From CAVRAW01 sp963716135 (lineage in GTDB: Bacteria > Planctomycetota > Planctomycetia > Pirellulales > JADZDJ01), in assembly GCA_963716135.1 (NCBI GenBank), contig OY970289.1, forward strand, positions 1,302,001-1,366,000: a DNA stretch of 64,000 bases. Direction: 5' to 3'. Each line of letters starts with the position of its first letter. The first letter of the stretch is position 1. Positions 57,896-64,000 of this stretch are shown piece by piece. A program made the translations under genes and the position numbers. The notes under the pieces were generated by a model. The model saw nothing but the letters and a program-made list of their open reading frames with translations, was not told the origin of the DNA and did no database searches.

Positions 57896-58639
57896 ATGTC
57901 GGAATCCGGAAGCTGGACCGCGATCGATGTTGCCGGGAAGCCGTGCGACATTTTCCAACCCGCCACTCCCAGCCCGCACGGCAATTGCGTCATTTTCTTG
58001 CACGCGGTGCAGATGGATCGGCTGGTCGACAAGCCAGCATTCACGTCGGAATTCAATCGGCGTGGATTGCGCGTAATTGCGCCTTTGACGCGACGCAGTT
58101 GGTGGGCCGATCGCATCAGCCCGGAATTCGATGCACATCTGACGGCCGAGCGGCACGTGCTGGACAACATTCTCGGTTACGTTCGCGACAATTGGGGTGC
58201 TGTGCCGCCGCGAATTGCGCTGCTGGGAATCAGCATGGGCGGGCAAGGCGCGTTGCGATTAGCGTTCAAGCATCCCAACACATTTCCCATAGCGGCGGCC
58301 ATTTCGCCGGCGATCGATTATCAGATGCGGTGGAACGACGACGAAATGCTGCAGCGAATGTACGCCGACCCGGAACAAGCGCGGCAAGATACGGCGACGC
58401 TGCACGTCCATCCGCTCAACTGGCCGCGGAACATCTGGTTCTGCTGCGACCCAAGCGACCGCTGGCACGAAAGCTGCGACCGCCTGCGGATGAAGCTCAA
58501 CGCCTTGGGCGTTCCGCACGAGCACGATCTGGAAACCTCCGCCGGAGGGCACAGCTTCGAGTACTTCAATCACATGGCTCCAAGGACCATCGAATTTATT
58601 GCCGAGCGGCTGGAGCGGGAACGGCTACGGGTGGCCTAG
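57896..58639 (+). CDS. Alpha/beta hydrolase (dienelactone-hydrolase/esterase-like)
   Basis: This 247-residue soluble hydrolase has the nucleophile elbow GISMGGQGALRLA (about residues 107-119) and a C-terminal His in SAGGHSFEYFNHM; the acid is probably in CCDPSDRWHE. CVIFLHAVQMDRL supplies the strand before the oxyanion hole. The substrate is unknown. Its stop is followed immediately by an inverted heptamer repeat that may serve as its transcript end. Confidence 0.83.
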   Translation: MSESGSWTAIDVAGKPCDIFQPATPSPHGNCVIFLHAVQMDRLVDKPAFTSEFNRRGLRVIAPLTRRSWWADRISPEFDAHLTAERHVLDNILGYVRDNWGAVPPRIALLGISMGGQGALRLAFKHPNTFPIAAAISPAIDYQMRWNDDEMLQRMYADPEQARQDTATLHVHPLNWPRNIWFCCDPSDRWHESCDRLRMKLNALGVPHEHDLETSAGGHSFEYFNHMAPRTIEFIAERLERERLRVA

Positions 58640-58714
58640 AGTTTCGGGTTTCGGGTTTCGGGTTTCGATACTTTTCCAGCGTAACTCGAAACTCGGAACC
58701 CGAAACTCGAAACA
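58640..58714. repeat. Inverted heptamer repeat (GGTTTCG family)
   Basis: The left arm is AGTTTCG followed by three perfect GGTTTCG units (58640-58667). The right arm is CGAAACT, CGGAACC, CGAAACT, CGAAACA (58687-58714). The arms pair over about 28 bp with a 19-nt loop. It sits between the hydrolase stop and the riboswitch promoter, where it could terminate transcription. Confidence 0.8.
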
Positions 58715-58722
58715 TCAGACAC

Positions 58723-58751
58723 TTGACACGCCCTGAATTCACGTCTAAATT
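58723..58751 (+). promoter_or_regulatory. Consensus promoter of the riboswitch-controlled transcript
   Basis: TTGACA (58723-58728), a 17-bp spacer and TAAATT (58746-58751) are in near-ideal geometry. The expected transcription start falls at about 58758, right where the riboswitch aptamer begins. Confidence 0.75.
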
Positions 58752-58760
58752 GCCGTGCAG

Positions 58761-58965
58761 TGCGTTGGTGGTCGGCCGGAGCGGCTTTTTCCGGTCGACA
58801 AACAGGGAACTCCGGTGTAATTCCGGGACGGCCCCGCCGCTGTAACCGAGCGGTAACGCAGGTCGCTTATCTGTTGCCATTGCCGAGGGTTTTCGATCGT
58901 TCGGAAACGCTCGGCGAGAAGGCCGGCGAACTGCGGCTCGGAAGTCAGAAGACCTACCAATGCGA
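58761..58965 (+). ncRNA. Cobalamin riboswitch
   Basis: The aptamer core is clear: CAGGGAACTCCGGTG followed by TAATTCCGGGACGG and CCCCGCCGCTGTAA (58803-58844), then the 3' conserved box AGTCAGAAGACCTACC (58943-58958). Basal stem P1 forms between TTGGT/GGTC near 58765-58773 and GACC/ACCAA at 58951-58960. The RNA binds adenosyl- or methylcobalamin and usually lowers expression of the downstream genes when B12 is plentiful. No T-rich terminator follows; CAAAGGA (59014-59020) could pair with TCCTTTG just before the ATG, so translational control is likely. The next genes are a DUF1559 pseudopilin and a PEP-CTERM protein. Confidence 0.93.
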
Positions 58966-59125
58966 GTTTGCCGCTGAGCTGCGAGGGACAGCATCGGCCA
59001 ACGTTGTTTCCTGCAAAGGACCAGCTAATCGCGCCACGGTAACCGCTTGCTCGCGAGAGCGTCGCGCTAGAAATCCGCGCCGGCTCTGGTGATCGATGCG
59101 TGCCGCTGCGCGCTTCCTTTGAATC

Positions 59126-59956
59126 ATGAAACCACGTTCGGGCTTCACGATCGTCGAACTATTGATGGTGATCGCCATTGTCGGCGCTTTGACCGCGCTG
59201 TTGATTCCGGCCGTGCAGGCCTCGCGCGAAGCCGGGCGCCGCACGCAGTGTCAAAACAACCTGCGGCAAATCGGAGTCGGCCTGAATGAATTTCACAACG
59301 TGAAAAAAACGTTCCCCGTCGGCTGCAAAGGATGCCAGAAGACTCCGCGCATTCAAATTCCCTGGTCCGTGTATTTGCTGCCGTACGTCGAAGAAAAAGC
59401 TGTTTGGGAATTGCTCGATGAAACGCAGCCCTACAACAGCGAGCGCAATCGCGAAGCCGGACAAAAACCAATCGCTCTTTATCTTTGCCCCTCGACTACG
59501 ACCGCGAAAAACCGAAACGGCCCCACCACCGGCGACATCAATGGAAACGGTGCTTGGGATCCCGGCGACGATTTGGCGTACAGCGATTACGGCGGCATGT
59601 TCGGCGTCGGACTCACGACACTGCCACTCGGCAACGGCGCGCTAATTTATGAAAAGCCGATCAATGCAGGCCAGATTCGCGACGGACTCTCGCAAACGAT
59701 CATTGTGGCCGAAGACACCGGCCGCGGCGCCGACCTGACCGGCAGCAGCTGGATCAATGGCCAAAATATCTTCGACGTCACCGTGCCTATCAACCGCACG
59801 CAAAACAACGAAATCTGGAGCGACCATCCCGGCGGCGCTAACGCGACGTTCTGCGATGAGTCGGTTCATTTCCTTTCGCAAACAATCGACTTGAACGTCC
59901 TGTTCGCGCTGTGCACGCGCGACCAGCGCGAAATCATTCCCGACGGTTCGTATTGA
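59126..59956 (+). CDS. DUF1559 pseudopilin-like protein under cobalamin riboswitch
   Basis: This 276-residue protein has a type IV prepilin-like N-terminus: RSGFTIVELLMVIAIVGALT, with cleavage expected before the Phe and Glu at mature position 5. A DUF1559-type body follows (QCQNNLRQIGVGLNEFHNVK). It would be processed by a prepilin peptidase and sit in or span the inner membrane. An unusual insertion, DINGNGAWDPGDD (about residues 140-152), looks like a calcium-binding loop of the dockerin/EF-hand type. The N-terminal part contains paired Cys (CKGCQ). It is the first gene after the cobalamin riboswitch and lies 17 bp before the PEP-CTERM gene, so the pair should be B12-controlled. Confidence 0.85.
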   Translation: MKPRSGFTIVELLMVIAIVGALTALLIPAVQASREAGRRTQCQNNLRQIGVGLNEFHNVKKTFPVGCKGCQKTPRIQIPWSVYLLPYVEEKAVWELLDETQPYNSERNREAGQKPIALYLCPSTTTAKNRNGPTTGDINGNGAWDPGDDLAYSDYGGMFGVGLTTLPLGNGALIYEKPINAGQIRDGLSQTIIVAEDTGRGADLTGSSWINGQNIFDVTVPINRTQNNEIWSDHPGGANATFCDESVHFLSQTIDLNVLFALCTRDQREIIPDGSY

Positions 59957-59973
59957 TCACTGGAGCAACAACC

Positions 59974-60684
59974 ATGAAACATTTTTTTGCTGCTTCGATT
60001 GCTTTGCTCGCTTTGTCCGGCGCTGCCAGTGCAACTCCGTTTGCCAACGTCCCGCTGCCAGGCGGCTTTCTCGACGTGCAGTACTCGGCAGGCGGCGGAC
60101 CGAACGCGGCCTATTTCGTCATCGATTTTGCTGGCTCCGGAAGCAGCCCCGGCGGCACGTACGCTTTTGCTTTCAACTGGGACGCCAACGTCTCACCAAA
60201 TCCAACGCCCGCCGATGGACTGTTCGCCGTTGAAGCTGTGTCGAATTCCCCAGTCTTGCAAATGCAAACCGACGATTTTGGGAGCACGTTCCATAATTAC
60301 TTCGTCAACACCTTCTCCTATGGCGCCGACTCGGCTAATCCTAGCGGTTTTCCAGACACGTGGACGATGTTCCTGGGAACGTACGGCAGCGGCCAGGTGA
60401 CGTGGGGTGATCCCAACGATTTGACATTTGGAATCAGCGCTGTCGACTTTAGCGGAAACCAAATCTACTCGCTTGAAGATGGACACTTCTACGGATTTGA
60501 CGTGGGAACCTTCGGCGAAGACTTTCTAATTCACGCCGAAAATCCGCGCTTGCCGGTCGCCGCGCCCGAACCGGCCGCTGGGATCTTGATCGGCTTGAGC
60601 GGGCTGCTATTGATTGGCGCCGGAATTCGTAATCGCCGCCTCCTGCTGCGTGATGCAATGGAAAGCGCCCAGACCCCACGCTAA
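59974..60684 (+). CDS. PEP-CTERM surface protein under cobalamin riboswitch
   Basis: This secreted protein of 236 residues has an N-terminal signal peptide (FFAASIALLALSGAASA), a beta-rich body with many Trp, Tyr and Phe (TWTMFLGTYGSGQVTWGDPN and DGHFYGFDVGTF), and a C-terminal sorting tail: APEPAAGILIGLSGLLLIGA, then basic RNRR. Such tails are processed by exosortase, which is not in this window. Sixteen residues follow the basic cluster, more than usual, because the reading frame runs into aguA on the other strand. GGAG precedes the ATG. The aromatic-rich body could bind a hydrophobic ligand; together with the riboswitch this makes B12 or corrinoid capture a testable idea. Confidence 0.82.
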   Translation: MKHFFAASIALLALSGAASATPFANVPLPGGFLDVQYSAGGGPNAAYFVIDFAGSGSSPGGTYAFAFNWDANVSPNPTPADGLFAVEAVSNSPVLQMQTDDFGSTFHNYFVNTFSYGADSANPSGFPDTWTMFLGTYGSGQVTWGDPNDLTFGISAVDFSGNQIYSLEDGHFYGFDVGTFGEDFLIHAENPRLPVAAPEPAAGILIGLSGLLLIGAGIRNRRLLLRDAMESAQTPR

Positions 60685-61683
60685 ATCGCGCGCCGGCAGG
60701 CCGGTGATTTGGCGATCCGGCAGGAGCTTGGCGAGGATTTCGATCACGCGCTCGTCGGCCGGGTCGTCGAACTGCGGCACGATCGCCACGCCGTTGGCCA
60801 TGTAGAAGTTGCAATAACTGGCGGGCAATCGCTGGCCTTCAAAGTGCATCGGGCGGGGCATCGGCAGCGGAATTATTTCCAGCGGGCGATCGTCTTGATC
60901 GGTCATCTTTTTCAGCCGCTCGAAATTTTCTCGCAACGGTTTGTGGTTTGGATCCGCCGGATCTTCTTCCCGCGCGGCCACAATCGTGCGCGACCCAACA
61001 AAGCGGGCCAATTCGTCGATGTGCCCATCCGTGTCGTCCCCTTCAATTCCTTGGCCGAGCCAAAGCACTTTGGTAGCGCCTAAATAATCGGCCAAATAGC
61101 GCTCCATGTCGGCTCGATCCAAGTGTGGATTGCGATTCGGGTTTAAAAGACATTGCTCGGTCGTGAGGATCGTGCCGCAGCCGTTGGCGTCGATCGCACC
61201 CCCTTCCAGGATAATGCCGGGCGTGAAGCGGCGGCGGCCTGTCGATTTAGCGATTCGTGCCGGCACGGCGTCATCGAGATCGAAGGGCGGGTACTTTCCA
61301 CCCCAGGCATTGTAGCCCCAGTCGACCAACGCCGGCGGCGAGCCGGGCGGGCCAACCAGGAACGTGGGTCCATGATCGCGCGTCCAAGCGTCGTTGGTGG
61401 GTATATCGTGCAGCGTGACGTTCGGCACATCGCCGACCAGCGATTTGGCCTGGGCCATTACCGCCGCGCCGCCGGCCAAAACGTTCACCGCCTCGAAGCG
61501 CGCAAGCGTGCGAATCAATCGAGCATAAAGGGGCGGAATCGGCTCAAACTTTCCCGGCCAGCTTTCCAACTTGTGCGGCCAGGCGAGCCAGGTGGCGGCG
61601 TGCCATTCCCATTCCGCCGGCATGTGATAACCAAGCGCGGCTGGTGTAGCAGACTCAGCGCGGGGCGAGGTGCGGGTCGTCAA
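60607..61683 (-). CDS. aguA: Agmatine deiminase
   Basis: This 358-residue enzyme hydrolyses agmatine to N-carbamoylputrescine and ammonia. Family blocks are MPAEWEWHAATWLAWPH near the start, NDAWTRDHGPTFLV, ILEGGAIDANGCGTIL, GDDTDGHIDELARF, and the catalytic Cys in GLGAFHCITQQEAA near the C-terminus. The start is a TTG at 61683 with GGAGGT upstream; it overlaps the aguB stop (TTGA), so translation is coupled. Its last 78 bp overlap the PEP-CTERM gene on the opposite strand, including the catalytic Cys codon. Confidence 0.93.
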   Translation of the reverse strand: MTTRTSPRAESATPAALGYHMPAEWEWHAATWLAWPHKLESWPGKFEPIPPLYARLIRTLARFEAVNVLAGGAAVMAQAKSLVGDVPNVTLHDIPTNDAWTRDHGPTFLVGPPGSPPALVDWGYNAWGGKYPPFDLDDAVPARIAKSTGRRRFTPGIILEGGAIDANGCGTILTTEQCLLNPNRNPHLDRADMERYLADYLGATKVLWLGQGIEGDDTDGHIDELARFVGSRTIVAAREEDPADPNHKPLRENFERLKKMTDQDDRPLEIIPLPMPRPMHFEGQRLPASYCNFYMANGVAIVPQFDDPADERVIEILAKLLPDRQITGLPARDLAWGLGAFHCITQQEAAITNSGANQ

Positions 61684-62623
61684 TCTACGTACCTCCGCGT
61701 GAGGTCGCCATAGGCATCGATCCGCCGATCTCGCAAGAACGGCCAATGCGTGCGCACCACGTTGATGCAATCCAAATCGCATTCCACGATCAGGGTGTCT
61801 TCCCGATCGTGCGAGGCCCGTGCCAATATATTGCCATAGGGATCGGCCACAAACGAGGCTCCCCAGAATTCAATTCCCGCCTCGGTGCCCACACGATTGG
61901 CGGCCACGACAAACACTCCGTTGGCGATGGCGTGGCTGCGCATCATGGTTTCCCAGGCCGCATGCTGGCTGGCGCCGTATTCCGCTTTCTCGCCGTGCAG
62001 CCAGCCGATGGCCGTGGGATAAAGCAGAATCTGCCGCCGTGCAGGGCGCTCACGCGCGCCGCTTCGGGATACCATTGATCCCAGCACACCAGCGGCCCAA
62101 GCCGGCCAAACCGCGTATCGAATGCGCCAAAACCGAGGTCGCCGGGCGTGAAATAGAATTTCTCGTAATAGTTGGGATCGTCGGGGATGTGCATTTTGCG
62201 ATACAGGCCCGCCGTCTTGCCGTCGGCATCCAGAACGATCGCGGTGTTGTGATAGACGCCGGCGGCGCGGCGTTCGAAGATCGATCCGACGATCGCCACG
62301 CCATGCTCGCGCGCCGCGCCGGCAATCGCATCGCTCACCGGGCCGGGAATCGGTTCAGCTTCCTCGAAGCGGGCGTGATCTTCGCTCTGGCACGGATACA
62401 AGCCGTGGAACAGCTCCTGCAGGCAGACGACGTTTGCTCCGGCCGAGGCCGCCTCGGCAATTCGCCGCAAGGCCTTCTCGACATTCTTCTGCTTGTCCGC
62501 CACGCAACTCATCTGCACCAGCGCAACATTGACGCGGCCGCCTGTGGGCGGTTGTGGCGATGCGCTGCGTTGAGATTGGCCTTTTGCCATGGCAATGTAT
62601 TGTTCCCAAGTCGAACTCGTCAT
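61680..62623 (-). CDS. aguB: N-carbamoylputrescine amidase (frameshift near 62035)
   Basis: This nitrilase-superfamily amidase converts N-carbamoylputrescine to putrescine, the step after AguA. The triad is visible: Glu in CLQELFHGLYPC, Lys in LYRKMHIPDDPNYYEKFYF and Cys in PLVCWDQWYPEAAR. After that the frame changes near 62035 and continues with LLYPTAIGWLHGEKAEYG to DAYGDLTRRYVD. One missing base in a GC-rich stretch explains it; corrected length is about 314 residues. The start at 62623 is only 18 bp from the divergent bioD start. An in-frame ATG at 62590 is possible. Confidence 0.87.
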
Positions 62624-62641
62624 GGTAGCGTAGTTTCTGCC

Positions 62642-63343
62642 ATGCGAAAACCCATCGGCCTGTTCATCACCGGCAACGACACCGACGTCGGCAAGACGCA
62701 CGTGGCGGCAATGATCGCCCGGGCCGTCGCTGCTTCGGGCGCGCGGGTGGGAGTGTACAAGCCGGCCGGCAGTGCTTGTCGCGTGGAAGACAATCGGCTC
62801 ATTTCGGACGACGCGCTCGATCTGTGGCGTGCGGCGGGCTCGCCCGGCGAGTTAGAACAGGTTTGTCCGCAACGCTTCGTCGCGCCGCTGGCGCCGCACC
62901 TGGCCGCGGTGAAAGAAGGAAAGAAGCTCGACTCAAAGACGCTGCGCAGCGGGCTGGATTATTGGCGCGAGCGGTCTGATTTCCTGCTGATCGAAGGGGC
63001 CGGCGGCCTGATGAGCCCGATGAGCGACACCGAGTATGTGGCCGATTTGGCCCGCGATTTCGGCTTCCCGCTGCTGATCGTGGCACGAAATCAGATCGGC
63101 GTGATCAACCAGACGCTGCAAACACTGATCGCGGCCCGCACATTCGGCGAAGGGCTGCCTGTGGCCGGCATCGTGCTGAATCGGGCCACGCCGCCGGATA
63201 GCGACCCCAGCGTGCCCGATAACCGCCGTCAGATAGAAATCCACTGCGCGGCGCCGGTGCTGGCCGAGGTGGCATTCGGGCAGGCAGAATTTCGCCCGGC
63301 AGTCGATTGGCTGGCCGTCGCGGCACAGACCAAGCCTCAATGA
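62642..63343 (+). CDS. bioD: Dethiobiotin synthase
   Basis: This 233-residue ATP-dependent enzyme closes the ureido ring of dethiobiotin in biotin synthesis. Walker A is FITGNDTDVGKTHVAAM (about residues 8-24), substrate-binding KPAGS follows, and LIEGAGGLMSPMSD and VARNQIGVINQTLQTL are family blocks. No other bio genes are in the window. The start lies 18 bp from the divergent aguB start, and the stop overlaps the GH57-type gene by 7 bp in convergent fashion. Confidence 0.92.
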   Translation: MRKPIGLFITGNDTDVGKTHVAAMIARAVAASGARVGVYKPAGSACRVEDNRLISDDALDLWRAAGSPGELEQVCPQRFVAPLAPHLAAVKEGKKLDSKTLRSGLDYWRERSDFLLIEGAGGLMSPMSDTEYVADLARDFGFPLLIVARNQIGVINQTLQTLIAARTFGEGLPVAGIVLNRATPPDSDPSVPDNRRQIEIHCAAPVLAEVAFGQAEFRPAVDWLAVAAQTKPQ

Positions 63344-64000
63344 GCGGCGACCGGCGCCTTCTCGGCCGACTCGGCTTGCCGCTGCTCGGCGGCCGAGGTG
63401 TCGAGCGTCAATTGCATGGCCACGCTCCAGCGCCCGTCGGCGTCGCCTTGGATGTGCCAATGCGGCTGCACGCACACCGATTGGTGGACCAGCTCGAAAC
63501 CGCCTTCTGACTGACTTACGGTTTCGATCGGATAGGTCCACAATTGCGTCGGGCGGCTGAATTCCAGCCCGACGTCGATCCCCAACCATTGATCGACCAG
63601 ATGCAATTCCCTGGAATCGATCAGATTCAGGCGCGTTCCCAGCGAGCCCAGGTTTTGGCGCTTGGCGGTGTAGAAATAGCGATCGTCGGCTCCCGCTGGC
63701 AAACCGGAGAAATTGAATTCGACGCTGAAGTGCAGGGGCCGATCCTGCGGCAAACCTTCCAGCAGGTAGGCGATCTCGAGCGTCGAGCTGCCGGCCTGCA
63801 GCGTCACCCCTTTTGTGATCCGCAGCGGAATGCCCCAGGCGTTTCCCAAGCGTGCAAGCTGCGCTTGAACGCGGTCGGGATTACGGCGCAGCCGCGCTTC
63901 AAAGGGCGCCTGGACAAAGTCGCCTCGTTCCATGGCTTCATTTCGCGTCACGGAGTCCAGGGAAACTTCGTTGTCGTAGAAATGATCCAGCAGACTCTTG
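63337..64000 (-). CDS. C-terminal part of a GH57-type alpha-amylase/glucanotransferase (cut by window edge)
   Basis: About 220 C-terminal residues are visible; the gene continues beyond the right edge. The sequence SLLDHFYDNEVSLDSVTRNE, then ERGDFVQAPFEARLRR, a beta-sandwich region with LEIAYLLEGLPQDRPLHFSV, and WTYPIETVSQSEGGFELVHQ match the C-terminal DUF1925/DUF1926 region of GH57 amylases and 4-alpha-glucanotransferases. The catalytic domain lies outside, so activity cannot be checked. The last 20 residues are Ala/Glu-rich. Confidence 0.78.
   Translation of the reverse strand, partial: KSLLDHFYDNEVSLDSVTRNEAMERGDFVQAPFEARLRRNPDRVQAQLARLGNAWGIPLRITKGVTLQAGSSTLEIAYLLEGLPQDRPLHFSVEFNFSGLPAGADDRYFYTAKRQNLGSLGTRLNLIDSRELHLVDQWLGIDVGLEFSRPTQLWTYPIETVSQSEGGFELVHQSVCVQPHWHIQGDADGRWSVAMQLTLDTSAAEQRQAESAEKAPVAAH

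Noticed and set aside
58760..59092. Open reading frame of about 110 residues over the riboswitch
   Set aside because: It overlaps the conserved aptamer sequence and has low-complexity, RNA-derived composition with no ribosome binding site.
61943..62701. aguB as a pseudogene
   Set aside because: All three catalytic residues are intact, the sequence resumes in the next frame without loss, and the gene is coupled to an intact aguA; a one-base consensus error explains it.

Overview
The window is a chromosomal segment of a Gram-negative planctomycete, most likely Planctomycetota, class Planctomycetia and close to Pirellulales. That placement is an inference from gene content: a DUF1559 pseudopilin next to a PEP-CTERM surface protein, a sigma factor with several N-terminal helix-turn-helix modules, a DUF2617 protein, many secreted proteins recognisable only as planctomycete families, and lpxK (lipid A, so an outer membrane). 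No rRNA, CRISPR array, integrase or transposase was seen.

Layout. (1) 0.07-13.9 kb is an exopolysaccharide locus. A leftward arm holds WecG/TagA- and GT4-type glycosyltransferases, a sugar-phosphate transferase, an O-antigen ligase-like protein, an acyltransferase and a Wzz/GumC chain-length protein. A rightward, translationally coupled arm holds two tandem FemAB/CelD-like acyltransferases, a polysaccharide deacetylase, a flippase and a GT4. They diverge around 7.5-7.9 kb. (2) 13.9-18 kb holds a CDGSH protein, a secreted protein and the multi-HTH sigma factor. (3) 18.2-32.4 kb is the conserved bacterial block tRNA-Thr/Tyr/Gly/Thr, tuf, tRNA-Trp, secE, nusG, rplKAJL, rpoB, rpoC. (4) 32.5-57.8 kb is mixed housekeeping and planctomycete-specific genes: cutA, a YugP-type metallopeptidase, NAD-type isocitrate dehydrogenase, lpxK, GT2 enzymes, cysC, a thioredoxin-like protein, a LysM/YkuD-like protein, glgC, hpt and two receiver-only response regulators. 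(5) 57.9-64 kb has a hydrolase, a canonical promoter plus cobalamin riboswitch leading into a pseudopilin/PEP-CTERM gene pair, then aguA-aguB (agmatine to putrescine), bioD, and the C-terminus of a GH57-type enzyme cut by the window edge.

Three points stand out. First, the cobalamin riboswitch sits in front of a DUF1559 pseudopilin and a PEP-CTERM protein rather than known B12 genes; a B12-responsive surface system is the best candidate for something undescribed here. Second, intergenic spaces carry at least seven loci of degenerate heptamer or octamer repeats, most folded as two inverted arms, each locus with its own repeat word. Third, about ten genes, including rpoC, lpxK and the sigma factor, are broken by single-base frameshifts, often in G/C runs. 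These are most simply consensus indel errors, so the genes are annotated here as continuous.
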